DNA from: Oscheius dolichura
Lineage: Eukaryota; Nematoda; Chromadorea; Rhabditida; Rhabditidae
Direction: 5' to 3'
Length of the DNA: 64,000 nt
Assembly: GCA_932521035.1 (NCBI GenBank)
Contig: OW051495.1
Coordinates: forward strand, 4,650,001-4,714,000
The position numbers and the translations under genes were made by a program. The notes beneath the pieces were generated by a model, which worked only from the letters and a program-made list of their open reading frames with translations, was not told where the DNA came from and made no database searches. Positions within the stretch are counted from its first letter, which is position 1, and every line of letters begins with the position of its first letter. Below, in pieces: positions 11,364-22,554 of the stretch.

Positions 11364-11730
11364 TAAATTTCTTATTATTGTTAAATAAATATAGATATTC
11401 TTTTGTCTTCTTCTTCTTCTTTTCCATCTGTGTTTATGACCGCAGCTGATTGGCCGACACAACAAGCAGCTCGCCTATCTTCGCTTTGCCCAGTTTGCAT
11501 TGCTTTTGGCAGGCGACGCCATTTTGCGTATCTCGCTTTTCTTGCTGTCCTTTTCAGTCACCCTGGTAACATTTCTCATGATCGATATTTAGTACCTCTT
11601 CACCTTTTATTACACACAAATCTTCATCCAAAGTAAAACGTTTCCTCGAAAATACCAATTATACCAAAAATTATTGGTTTCTCATTTGTGATATTCCGAT
11701 TTTTCGCAAACAAATCTGTTTACAGGAGAA
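11364..11730. other. Intergenic region
   Basis: AAATAAA about 20 bases after the upstream stop is a likely polyadenylation signal. The rest is AT-richer non-coding sequence. A TTTACAG acceptor lies just before the next ATG and could be a 5'-UTR splice or trans-splice site. Confidence 0.4.
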
Positions 11731-14700
11731 ATGACAATTTCCCCGGGTACAGCCTTGAAGCTGATAGTTTACGAGGTGGACGGCAATCGATATGCTCGTG
11801 GATTTTCGTTCAACCTTCAGCAGGAGTTGGATATCGAGTTGAACCCGACCCTTCCCAAGTCTGTCTTCCCCACTCGTAGTTCACTTTCCCCACAGGATAT
11901 ACCCTCCCAGTATTGTTAGCTTCCATGTCTCCGATACGAATCATCTGGGCCTGTTGGTTCCCCAGAAGGACAGCCTCGTGAAGGACAGCCTCGAAGACGA
12001 GGAAATTTGCCGTGTGAAAGGGAACCAAATCGAGGTACGACTATTATAAGTAGGAAACGAACTGAGTTCAGCTGGATGCTCACATCCTGTTTTCTTCGAG
12101 AACCACAGGCCGCAACGAGGTGTACAGTCCCGAGTACGGGTGGGTCGCCTGCAGCGATAGATTGTTCAGGTGCTATTGTCTCAATCTGCTTTATAAAGCC
12201 TACATTAAAAGGTATTCCGTCTTTCTGACTTCTTTATTTAATATCCCAGAGATTATTCGCCCAAACTGAAGGAGAGGGGCCTGTTGTTCTCCATCTGCTC
12301 GGCGGACGACATTCGGGTGATCGAGGACACGAAGAAACTCTCCAACTACTTCCAGCAGCTCAAGGAGGCCGAGGTGATCCTTACCCTTGTTTAACCCCTT
12401 GTTCTTTAGGACAAACGATACACACCGGTGCCCATGCCCCCACAGCCTCAGCCCATCAAGAGCGTCCCAGAGAACCTATGGGATCCGCCAACTAACAAGC
12501 AGCTTCCACCAACCCCTGCCCCAGTGAGAAATTACGAGTACCAGAAGGAAATGTACGAGAAAAAAATGAAGTCAAGGGTAGGGCTCCGCTAGTATTTGGA
12601 AGAGAGTGGTTTCAGGCAGACGGAGTGTCCCTCTTCCTTATTCTCAACCTAAACAACAAGGGAAGACAGGACAAGGGAGTTGCCTGGGCGATGCGGATGC
12701 GAGCACTGGGACTACATACCACGTTCGTCAACGGGCAGTCGGAAATGCTCCAGGAGGGCTGCTGGTACGAGGGCGTGTGCAAGTGGGTGGCCCTCCCCCT
12801 TTCCCCCTAGTTGATATTTAGATGGAATCGCAAATTCACGAAGACCCACGGCGGATACTATGTCGAGAAGGTCTACAAGAAAACCCAATTCGCGCCTATT
12901 CCAACCCGATGTGTCCCACGTGGAAATAAGACATATATAGAGGTACCTTACCTGGTAGGCAACAGTCAACGCAACATTCCAGCTTACGTTGGAGGTTAAC
13001 TTCACAAACGATCTCTACCCCGAGCAGCCTAGAGCCAAGGACAAGATCATCTTGAAGAACTTCCAAATTAATGCCGTGGAGATGACGAAGGCGATGCACA
13101 GGCAGTACTACGGGAAAAAGTATGCCAGACTCTTTGCTCTCATAGCTTTCGTTTCCAGGTGTATGTGCCTATTGTTTAACAAGCCATTCAATAACAATTC
13201 TGAGATCACAGATTGGGAGGTTGTCTCGGTAGCCCAAGTGAAGGGGCCGGCGGACGAAGTCGGTTATCAACTGGCTCAATTAGAAGTTAAATTCAGGAGG
13301 AAGCGTGCTGGAGCAGCAGCCAAGCCCCCACGGACATGTCCTGTGACGACAAGGCGGAAGACGAGGAGGAGGAGCCCCTTCCAGAGGGAGAAGACGATGG
13401 TTTTTAGATAGAGCCACCCATTTTACCTCTTGTTAAGGTGCACCACCAGATGACGATGACGACTATCATAGGGACACCAGACCACAGAAGCCGCCTTCGA
13501 AATTCACAAACGTTCCCAGTAGAGACGCCCAGCAACCGCGGGCAGTCTATCCCGAGGCCGGACGACACAGTGCCGATCGTGGCCAACACAACGACTACAA
13601 CGAGAGAGCTTACAGTGAGAGGACATCCTCCAACTATGACCAGAGGAATGGGAAGGACTACATGGGATACGAGGTGGAGGGGGTGGGCTGCCAGATAAGC
13701 TCGAGCAATAGAGCCATTTCAGGGGTCGACCTACATCCAGGAGGCCCTCGTGGTCATGGGACACCAGGGAGACGCCGTGGTCTATGCCAACGAAGCCAGG
13801 GAGGGAATCTTGGTCAAGTGAGTCCTTCCGCGGCTGGATAGCTAAAGATCTCTTTAGGAACATGAGATTGAGCCAAGGGAGTTTCATTTCTCTCGAGGTG
13901 TTGAAGCTGGTCATTCCCCAGAACGGCGGCCTTCATTACATTGCCAAGAATGAGACAATTCGTCCTGTTCGTAGTCCTCCCCAGATACGAGTTTTTGCTA
14001 TCGGCGGTGCTCTTTTCGTGAGTTCGGCTGGGAAATTAGGCAGGGGTTATTATTCAGGTGGACACGAACTGCCCAATGGAATTCACCATGCCGATGGAGG
14101 GAGGATACCGGCTCTATTCTAACGATCTTGGATACCTCTACAGCCCCGACACCGTATGCTCTTCTCACTCTATAAAACTAACCATCGTATTCAGCTGGAG
14201 CACGAGGAGGGAGGAACGATCAGTCTCAGCGATATGAGGAACGGAACCGGCGGAAAGAACTGGAGGATATGGGTTCAATTCACTCACCACGAGCAGCCAA
14301 ATGGACAGGGAGGATTCCGCTGGGAGGCCATGAAAGTGAGAGGCCCGCAGCTACAGGTGGACCAATACGAGAACGAGGTTCGTCCCCATTTAGTCTCTTG
14401 ACATTCGCTTCAGGACTTTGCTCGTATATTCGACGAGATCGACATCGATAAACAGTGCAACCATTTCGCCGAATTCGGAATAGGCGAAAGCGCAAGGTGT
14501 TCTTTTATTACCCGTTTAGAGACCAACCCTTTCCAGACCAAACCCCGACCATTGGGATAACAGAAATGGAAGGGGTGAGGGCCGAAGTACAGGGAACGAG
14601 AGAGGATACCCAAGAGAAGATGACCGAATTAGAGGGAACGAGGGGCATTATCCACGGGAGGATGAGCGTAGTTCTCGAGGTGACGGACGAGAAGATGCGT

Positions 14701-15431
14701 GGCGGGACACACGAGATGACGTCCGTAGCACCAGGGATAATGGAGGATACGCGAGAGGAGAAGGGCGGAACAGTAGAGAAGAGGCACATTACGGCAGGGA
14801 TGATAGGAACAGTACCAGGGACGATGGAGGATACTCACGAAGTGGTGCCCGTAGTTACTATACACGCAGTCCCACTCGAGCCTCCTCCACGTACACGGCA
14901 TCAGCGCCTCCGCCACCAAAAACCACGATTAACCAGAGTGATAACACCATGCCGGACGATCTCTTCGAGCAGATATGGAGTATCGCAGATGTAAGTGGAC
15001 AGAAGACAGCAATTAGTCATACGCATGTTTCAGCTTCGGAAATGTCTGAAGATTAACGACTACGAATTGTACTGTGAGGCTGAAAGTACCGTAGAGAAAA
15101 TGAAGGAAAAGAGGCTGAGGAACAGGTAAGATACGAATAGAGAGATAAGAACAAGGGAGATATTTAGAGCAGCGAACTCACAGAATGACCAGTACAGGGA
15201 GTGGAGTGGCGACAACCGAAGCGAATATTCGTGAGTTCAGGGGAATACTCAGGTATTGTGACTCGTTGCAGGAGACCGGCCACTGAGATGCGTGGCCAGG
15301 CAGCCGACGGACGATACAAGAATGACAATCTTCGACGGGCCTTCCACGGCTGCTCAAGCAGTTCTTACAGCCAAGGTCCTTCCCGCGGAGGCTACGAGGA
15401 CTGCGATCAATACGGTCGCCGGTATGACTGA
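11731..15431 (+). CDS. Large unrecognised protein with Arg/Asp/Gly/Ser-rich tail
   Basis: About 17 exons, mostly split by 25-45-nt introns, join to roughly 850-900 residues. The N-terminal half looks globular: TALKLIVYEVDGNRYARGF, then PPSIVSFHVSDTNHLGLLVP, a Cys-containing segment ACSDRLFRCYCLNLLYKAYI, and DGVSLFLILNLNNKGRQDKG. A middle linker is acidic (DDKAEDEEEEPLPEGEDD) and then Tyr/Asn/Arg-rich. A second folded region reads YIQEALVVMGHQGDAVVYAN and continues to GGYRLYSNDLGYLYSPDT. The tail is an RDD/GGY/SRG-type low-complexity stretch ending in TMPDDLFEQIWSIADLRKCL, a short helical segment. I recognise no family. Low-complexity RG/RDD tails are common in RNA-binding or granule proteins, so that role is only a guess. 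Exon edges around 13980-14530 are uncertain. AATAAA follows near 15500. Confidence 0.6.
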
Positions 15432-15603
15432 ACAACATTCCAATCATTACTTACTGATCATGTTTCCACAGGTGTACACTCTCCGGTATTTATCCTACAA
15501 TAAACGGCTTCTATCTCTTTACGGGTTTCTCTAAAAAGGCATTCCATTCGTATTTTTAATTGTATATTCCTCCAGAGATGAGTAATAGCCCACTTTAGTG
15601 ATA

Positions 15604-18053
15604 ATGTCGGGAATGCCCTCCTCCTCTTCAGGCAAAAAGGTGAGTTCGCTTGCTTTCGGTGTGCTTTCTAAGTTACTTTGGCTGGCTGAGGCGTAGCTCA
15701 TAGGTTGTAATTTAGCAAGCCTCAAAGTCCAGGCAGCGGAGACATAAGGTAGCCGATGACATACAAGAAACCCACCCGGAAAGCGTGAAATGCCTTCTAG
15801 CCGCGCTGGAAAAAGCACAAAAGGGGACCGTCGATACGAGCGAAAAGGAGAAACAAGTGACGAGCTCCGGGTTCTAGAACTTGATTTTAGAACCAAACCG
15901 TAGGGGCCAGAGTAGCACGAAATAGAAACGATTCGGGGGAGAACCCATCCTCCTCGTCCTCCTCGAGGCAGAGGACCTCCAACTCGCTTTCGGTCAGTTC
16001 CTACCCTAACTCATAACTCATTTCTACTGATCTCTCTTCTCCTAATTTTAAAGGATAGTCTTGTTCAGGCCGGTCCCTCGAGGGTATACACCAATAGCAA
16101 CAATAACAATAACCAGAACAGCTGTAACAAGCCCAACAAGGCTCCCCTCCCCCAGAAGATTCGCGTCCCCAAGGATGTCCTCGATGATTTGTGTTTCCGA
16201 TTTATTGAACATATCCCAGAACATGAGGTATACTTATTTATTTATTAATGTAATATTTTATAGAAATTCGTAAATACTCGAGTTTGTTTCCAAGTGGAAT
16301 TGGCCCACTGGTTCTACGTGGACTACTACGTGAACAAGGAAATGAGCAGCCGGTCGGACTGTCCCAATATGGGCATTCGCGAGTTCGCGTGGTTCGTGTA
16401 GTTATCATTGTGCTTATTACCTCATTTACAGGAGTATCTTTTCTAATTCACCGGAGCTGAAGAGATTGGCTCGGTGTGTCGACGACGTGTTGGACGAGTG
16501 GAGGCACTACAAGTCGAATGTGCCGACCTACGGAGGGATTCTGCTCGACAAGACCCTGACCAAGGTACTCCTGGTACAGGGCTTCTACTCGAGTAAAAAC
16601 AGCTGGGGATTCCCGAAGGGAAAGGTGAGATTGATATTTGTAAATAATAGAAGAACTCGACTATTTGAGGTGAATGAGAACGAGACACCGAGGAACTGCG
16701 CCGCGAGGGAGGTCGACGAGGAGACGGGATTCAATTTCAAGGACTTTTCGACGACGGCGAACGAGCCGAAGATCCAGAAATTCATAGGGGACACGATGGT
16801 TCGACTGTACATAATTCGGGATGTACCCACAGACTATGAGTTCAAGCCGAAGACTAGGAATGAAATCAGGTTTGACCCTATCCGGGCAGAGGATGGGACG
16901 CTTTAGGGATATCCAATGGTTCACGGTGGCCGATCTCCCCACTGATAAGAACGACCAGGTGCATCGGATGGGCAACTACTCGAACAACAACTTCTACACA
17001 GTCATGCCCTTCGTACAGGACTTACAGAATTATATCAAGAAGGAACAGACCAGACGGGCTAAGGTAATCGTTATCGTAGGAGATATACTGAGGACTTCTA
17101 GGCACCCAAGACCCAGCCACCCATCCAGCCACCCCAACAACAGAAGAAGATGACCCCGACCGACATGCTGAACAGTCTCAGCCAGGTCAACATGGACCAG
17201 GCCTCTATGACTCCCGGAAAATCAGGTTCGTCTGGTCCAGTTCTCAATAACCCGTGTTATAGACGCCACTCCCAACATCCTCTCCAATCTGTTCAACAAT
17301 TTCCTCCCAAATAAGCAACAATCCCTCTCCTACGAGAATGTCCCGGCCTACAACGCCTTTGTCACCCCGGCCCCCGCTTCCCAGAGTCAGGCAAAGCCGG
17401 AGACCATCGCCTCGATTAACAGCGCCTTCTCTCCCTTCAAACCAGTCAACGAGAACATAGCTCAGAGTCTCCTGAACATCGTCAAAGCTCGTAATTCCTT
17501 CTTTTCTAAAATAAACAAAATAATGTTTCAGCCCAGCCGCCAGTCAAAAGTTCTCCGAAAATTGCTCATCCGATTGCCCTCCCGGGACGGCCGAAGCTCC
17601 CCTCGGTCGAGAAACATCGCCAGGAACAGCGGCCGACTCCCCCGAAACAGAAAATCGGGCCGAGCGAAACATCTGTCCGTACTTTTGGGGCAAAAACGAC
17701 ATAATATTACAGGCATTCAAGGCTATTCCGAAAAACAAGTCGAGCAACTCGTTGAAGGGCGACTCCGAGATGGGATCCGTCTTCGGCTCCGAATTGGCTC
17801 TCGACAGGTGCGACACCAGGGACTCCATTCCCAGGTCATTGCTCTTTTTTTGTTTGTACCAGTGCCATTCCAGCTGTGCCACAGATATCCTAGAAGAGCT
17901 ACGGCTTCGCGGAGGACAGTCCTTTACCGTCCAGCTCTGCGATGCTTGGAAAGGTTTCAAGGTCTGTATATTCATAGAAATACGAAAAAGTCACTTCAGC
18001 TGGACATGACCGCCATCAACCGAGACCTGCCCCAGTACCCGCTCCTCTCGTAG
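15604..18053 (+). CDS. DCP2: mRNA-decapping enzyme subunit 2
   Basis: Catalytic Nudix hydrolase of the Dcp1-Dcp2 complex, removing the m7G cap in cytoplasmic P-bodies. After a Ser/Asn-rich tail of about 120 residues comes the Dcp2 N-terminal domain ([20 protein letters not shown], then [16 protein letters not shown] and MGIREFAW). The Nudix domain follows, with [25 protein letters not shown], and the Nudix box [20 protein letters not shown], including the metal-binding EE pair. Box B is seen around [18 protein letters not shown] long Pro/Gln/Ser-rich C-terminus with short motifs ([16 protein letters not shown]) resembles the edge of decapping-factor binding tails. The extended N-terminal region before PKDVLDDLC is nematode-like. 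Introns are about 35-70 nt. It starts only about 100 bases after the preceding gene's poly(A) signal. Family firm, N-terminal exons less so. Confidence 0.92.
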
Positions 18054-18203
18054 CTGTTCCCGAATAGGTTGTGATATCTATTTCAGACACCAAACTGGTT
18101 CATCCGTAAAACTAGTCGTCTCCCTATTTGGTCCGAATAAATCTTTTCCGAGTTGCTCTCATCTGTCTCTCCTGTTCAGTCAGTCCACTACCTACAGACA
18201 TGT

Positions 18204-19283
18204 TTATTTCGCCGCCTTTGGCCTCAATCCTAAAAACTCGAAAAGAAATAGTGTCGACTCGCTCTTGTTGCTTTGGAAACGGGTAATCATGTTGAAGTGG
18301 TCACATAGGAGCAGCTCCTAAAGTATGGTTGTCCTCCCCCCTCTCTCGCCTGGCTTACGTGAAAAGTGGGTAGATTGGCCATCTTCAATGCGCTGTACAT
18401 CATTTTATTCTGTTCGACCAGCCTTGGGGCATCCTTCAAGGCCGTCATAATAAACAGCTCCGCGTCGAGCTTACACAACGAGTAGGGACTGCACTCGAAC
18501 TGCTCTGCCTCCTCCGCCGTCAGCCTAGAGTATCTTCAGTTCCCCCGCGGCCACCCAACTCACCCAATGGCCTGTCCAATTTCACAGGAAACGAGCTCCT
18601 TCAGTTTGTATATGGCAGCCAGGAGAACCAGTTTCTTTATCTTTGGGTGATGTAATTTGACGGCAGCTAAACGGTCCTTTCGTTGAAAGTAGGGCAAATA
18701 CCTTGGAAGGCCAGGTGAGCGCCGGCCGAGTGACCACCCACGATGAATTCGTCGACCTCCGGATATCGGTTGATCAAGAACTGTAAAAGGGTCGCTCTCT
18801 GCCCCTCCTCCCCCACCTCTACTGCATTGACCGCGTCCTGGACAGCGTGGGAAATTGACCGTTCGGGGCCGGCTAGGGAGTAGCCCACAGAGGCGAACGC
18901 CATGTGTTTCGCGAGGTGGACAGCCGGGCTCAGGATGTACTTGCGGTCTCCTTCCTAGGCTAATTGTTGCTCTTTCTCTACGAGGCACTGCACCTGCCAG
19001 TAGCCGCCGTGGAAGAAGATAAACAGCCGAGGGCCCACAGTACCCCAGACGTCGACCTTTTGGTTCTCTTCTGGAGGATAGCGTCACGGGGACACGAGGG
19101 CGACCCACCTGGCCCGTAGGGGATGTCCTCCTCCACCGGGTAGTTTTTCTTCATGTAGGCGTAGGCCTTCTTCTCCCCCGTGAGAAAGTTCTCCAAGACC
19201 TTCTCCGGGTCGTAGCCGGCCCACCGACTACACGAGTAGAGATGGTTCAGTGCCTCGGTCGAGTTGTTGTTCGTCGCCTCCAT
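18204..19283 (-). CDS. AFMID: Kynurenine formamidase (arylformamidase)
   Basis: Alpha/beta hydrolase that converts N-formylkynurenine to kynurenine in tryptophan breakdown. Key motifs are YSCSRWAGY and EEDIPYGPEENQKVDVWG, then the oxyanion motif FIFFHGGYWQ, ASVGYSLAG, the nucleophile elbow FIVGGHSAGAHLAF, and near the C-terminus ELLLCDHFNMI, whose His fits the catalytic position seen in animal AFMID. About 280-290 residues, as expected. Seven or so exons with introns around 35-45 nt. One 36-nt in-frame segment (VGEEGQRATLLQ) at about 18790-18825 could be coding or an intron. The start at 19283 is the first ATG; the frame further upstream has none. It converges on DCP2 with about 150 bases between the stops. 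Confidence 0.9.
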
Positions 19284-19699
19284 GCTCCTTAATAACAAAA
19301 AGGAATTTAATCAGATGGGAGGAGGGAAAAAGGTCAGACAGGGGAAAGTAGTCCAGGCCACGTGTAGTTGCAAATGTTTAAAACCGTCATCTGTCACTTC
19401 GAAGGTCACCAAAGATAACAACCTGCGTGTGGGATCTGCCGGTCACGTGGAGCCTCATCAGCTCATGTTCTTTTTTGGATGGCCCTATCAGACGGCGGGA
19501 GGCAGGGGTGGATAATTACTGCTATCGACCCATCTGTCTGGAAATGCGGGGGCCGGGAAAGCATAAACAGACAAAAGCGAGGTTGACATGACCTGTTGGC
19601 CAACTCGGAACCAAGTAAGGCCAGGTCGAAGGCGGGGAACGGGTTGTCCTTATCAATCCTAGTCATTTTTTCCCTACCCGGCTATTTCCGTCCTTCCAG
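19284..19699. other. Divergent promoter region AFMID / GSTK
   Basis: About 415 bases between two divergent genes. I see no coding exon and no clear TATA box. Confidence 0.45.
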
Positions 19700-20538
19700 A
19701 TGAAACCTCCCCGCGTGGACTTCTTCTTCGACGTCATCAGTCCCTACAGTTGGATCGGCTTCGAGGTAGTCCTCTCCTATCCAGCCCTAATCGACCTCGA
19801 CAGGCGATCACCAGATACAACGTCGTCTGGGGGATCGACCTCTGCTACAAGCCCTTCAGTTTCGCCGGGGTAGTCAAAAGTAACCCTTTTCCTTTCCCAT
19901 CCCCTCCTATCCAATCCTCAGATAATCCGGGCGCCCCTCTGAAGAACGACTCCAAGAAGTGGTACCTCTTCGAAGATGCCCCTCGTGCCGCCAAATACTG
20001 GAATTTCGAAATTAAATTCCCGAAGGTGTCCGTTTTTTTTAATTGAGGAAGAGATAATATTCAGAACTACGAGGAGATAATTTTCACGAAGAGCCCTGCT
20101 CCCGCCATGCGTCTCGTGAATGCTTTTTTGGATCAGAGACCAGAATTGCTGGTTCCAGTGTCACGGGCGCTGTGGAGACGGCTGTACGTGGAGGGAAAGG
20201 GCTTCTTCGACGACTCGGAACTCATCGAGACCATGAAAGAGATGAAGATCGAGGACCCGGAGAGCTTTCTCAAACATTCCAAGTCCGAAAAAGTCAGAAA
20301 TATGCTCCGGGAACATACGAAAGAAGCACTGGAAGGCAGAGTAGGGCCCCTCTATTTCATCAACCTCATTGTTTCAGGCATTCGGAGCACCATGGTAGAG
20401 TAACCACGTCAACAATTCGTCGGTGTTTTCAGGTTCCATGTGCACACCGGCCAGGGCGTGCAGCACTTCTTCGGGGCCGACAGTCTCCCCCTCATCGCCC
20501 ACTGCCTCCAGCTACCGTACTCGGGTAGTCTCCAGTAA
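19700..20538 (+). CDS. Glutathione S-transferase kappa
   Basis: DsbA-like thioredoxin-fold transferase of the kappa class, found in mitochondria and peroxisomes. The N-terminus PPRVDFFFDVISPYSWIGFE holds the SPYSW motif whose Ser is the catalytic residue. It is followed by the helical insertion (NNPGAPLKNDSKKWYLFEDAPRAA as the core), LVPVSRALWRRLY, EGKGFFDDSELI, and the closing domain AFGAPWFHVHTGQ with FFGADSLPLIAHCL. About 225 residues, the usual size. Introns are 35-45 nt. The last two acceptors were chosen to restore GAPWF. AATAAA follows about 15 bases after the stop. No clear peroxisomal tail (ends GSLQ), so mitochondria are the likelier site. Confidence 0.9.
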
Positions 20539-20840
20539 TCGACGGGTTCAATCAATAAACTATCTTTTCTGCGATCTGTTTGACTATTCCTACAAGTACT
20601 TCCTCTGTTTCTACCTTTCTCGGCCCTTCCTTGGTCTTGTTAATCAGTTTTTTCCCCTGTCCAAGTTATTATGTAATTGCCCGCCGCGCCGTTTCCCCGA
20701 CGACAAGCGCCTGCCTGTCTTGGGGAAGAAGCCTCTCAATTAAGCTTTTCTCCTCCGTTTACACCTTTCCCTCGTCACAATTCTCTCCGATTTTTGATAC
20801 TTCTTTTATTTGTTTTAGAATGACTCATTATTTTCAGTAA

Positions 20841-21568
20841 ATGGGCAACGGCGCGTCGACTCCCACCCGATGTAAGGCACCTCAGCCGGTGGGTTAACCA
20901 CCTCCTGTTAATTCTCTTTAGGGAGATCACTACCCCGTCCAGCAGGCGTACCCGGTGCAGCCGCCTCCCCAGCCACCTCAGAATCCTCCGGCCTATAACG
21001 AGCCACTTCATGTCCCCGTCAGCTTCTATCCCGATAATGTGTTAGTTGTGGCTCTGTGTAGTTCTGAAATAATGATTTTAGATATACGACCTCACGCGGT
21101 AATGGCACTATTGCGCAGATCAGTCGAGAGATCGACAACTTCGACTACCAGCTGACCGAGACCCTCGACGGAAACCGCTACTACAACAGGGTACACGATC
21201 CTTCGATCCCTCCCGCTCCTGGGATGGTTCAGGTGAGTGACGACAACAGGGGCGAGGGCTAACTGCTGGGTAGAAGGGGATAATTTGAGTGGGATGATTA
21301 GAGGGGGCTGGTTTGTTTACCAGGGTACGGTAACTGGGGAGAGGACGGGCTGATGACGTCGAATGCGACCGGATATGCCGAATATCCGTAGGGGAGCAGA
21401 CATTACGAGAAATAGTAATTTCAGATGGTCTGTATGACCGCCCGTCATCCTCCCGCCCCCCAGCCGAGCACCTCCAGCTATCCTCCGCCGCCGTCCTACC
21501 CTCACAGCGGCCCACTCCCAACCTCGACCAACAATGCCGGTGCTCTGCCCGAGAAGAGATCTCTCTAA
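20841..21568 (+). CDS. Pro-rich protein with N-myristoylation-type start
   Basis: Five exons encode about 150 residues beginning MGNGASTPTR, an excellent N-myristoylation signal (Gly2, small residue at 5, Ser/Thr at 6). A Pro/Gln/Tyr-rich segment (PVQPPPQPPQNPPAYNEP) contains a PPxY motif that could bind WW domains. A short helical core (ISREIDNFDYQLTETLDG) follows, then a Pro/Ser-rich tail ending LPEKRSL. Inference: a membrane-tethered adaptor. I do not recognise the family. The ATG follows a TTTTCAG acceptor by three bases, as expected for a nematode trans-splice site or 5'-UTR intron. The last intron (about 187 nt) is longer than usual here. Exon joins in the first third are less certain. 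Confidence 0.55.
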
Positions 21569-21621
21569 TGTGTTGTCCGTCTATCTGTCCTATCGCATAA
21601 TGAACTTTACTCGACAGTGTC

Positions 21622-22265
21622 TCAGTGTTTCTTGTAGTAGTCGATGAGGTTTCCGATAATATCGTACAGCTTGATCCACGCCTCCTTCTCCTCGTCCTCC
21701 ATCCTGCCACAGGCTTTCTCCATTACGGCAATTAACTCCGGGACCATATGCTAAATTTTCTGTGTCTCCTGTAAACACCTCCAGCTACCTCGATGTGAAT
21801 CTTGCGAATGTTCCAGTTGTTGTGGCTGATGGCTATCTTCCGACACATCCGGCACAGCTTCTCCTCGTCCTCCATCACCCTCACTATATCCTGAATCTAT
21901 ACGATTACCGGAGAGAGATGCTCCTCGCCTTCAATCCTCCCATATACACGAAGGCGTGATTCTGAAGGCACTGTGAGGAGTGCAGGGCGGAGTCGGCCAC
22001 TGCCCGAAACTGGGGCCAGATGTTTTTGTACTCGGGATGTTCAGCAAATAATCTACACGGTGGTAAAAAACAAAACTTTGAGACGATACCCGATGAATAG
22101 AGCCCGTGCGTAATTGGGAGACTCGCCGGTCATTTTTTCGTAAGTTTGGCGGATAAGGGTTCGCTCGTGGTGATCGAGACGACCCACCTGCTCACGAACA
22201 GCCAAGGGAACATCTGAAATGAGAGAATTGGATAGGATGGGAAGAAGACAACCTTCAAGGGGCAT
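21622..22265 (-). CDS. Nematode globin
   Basis: Haem-binding globin of about 160 residues. Helix A/B segment ERTLIRQTYEKM, then LFIGLFAEHPEYKNIWPQF (helices B-D with the conserved Phe), LQNHAFVIQDIVRVMEDEE with a His at the distal E7 position, IAISHNNWNI with a His that suits the proximal F8 position, HMVPELIAVMEKACG and a C-terminal helix KEAWIKLYDIIGNLIDYYKK. The layout resembles the C. elegans glb family. Whether it carries oxygen or acts as a sensor cannot be told. Four introns of about 37-55 nt. It converges on the myristoylated-protein gene with 53 bases between stops. Confidence 0.85.
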
Positions 22266-22554
22266 GGACACGCGAGGAGGTGGCCAAGGAGAGAGCGGAA
22301 ATCGGAGGAAGACCCGGATACACCATCACTTCCGGAGACGTGACCAAGTTCAAAACAGGATACGAAAACAACCTGTGTAGAGGGGGATTGAAGTTCCGGG
22401 GAAATACACCTCTTGGAATAGTAAGGGAGGAGAAGTACGGTACCCTGTGGGAACGGGCCAGGGTGATTAGATCTCGAGGGAGAGAGCCTCGTCTCGTCTA
22501 ATTATATGTGTATCCCCCGGCTGGAGACAGTGTTTCAGCCCTCTCTCGGATGTT

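Noticed and set aside
22280-22501. 73-codon frame upstream of the globin
   Set aside because: It begins with GTG, has no similarity, and lies in a divergent promoter.
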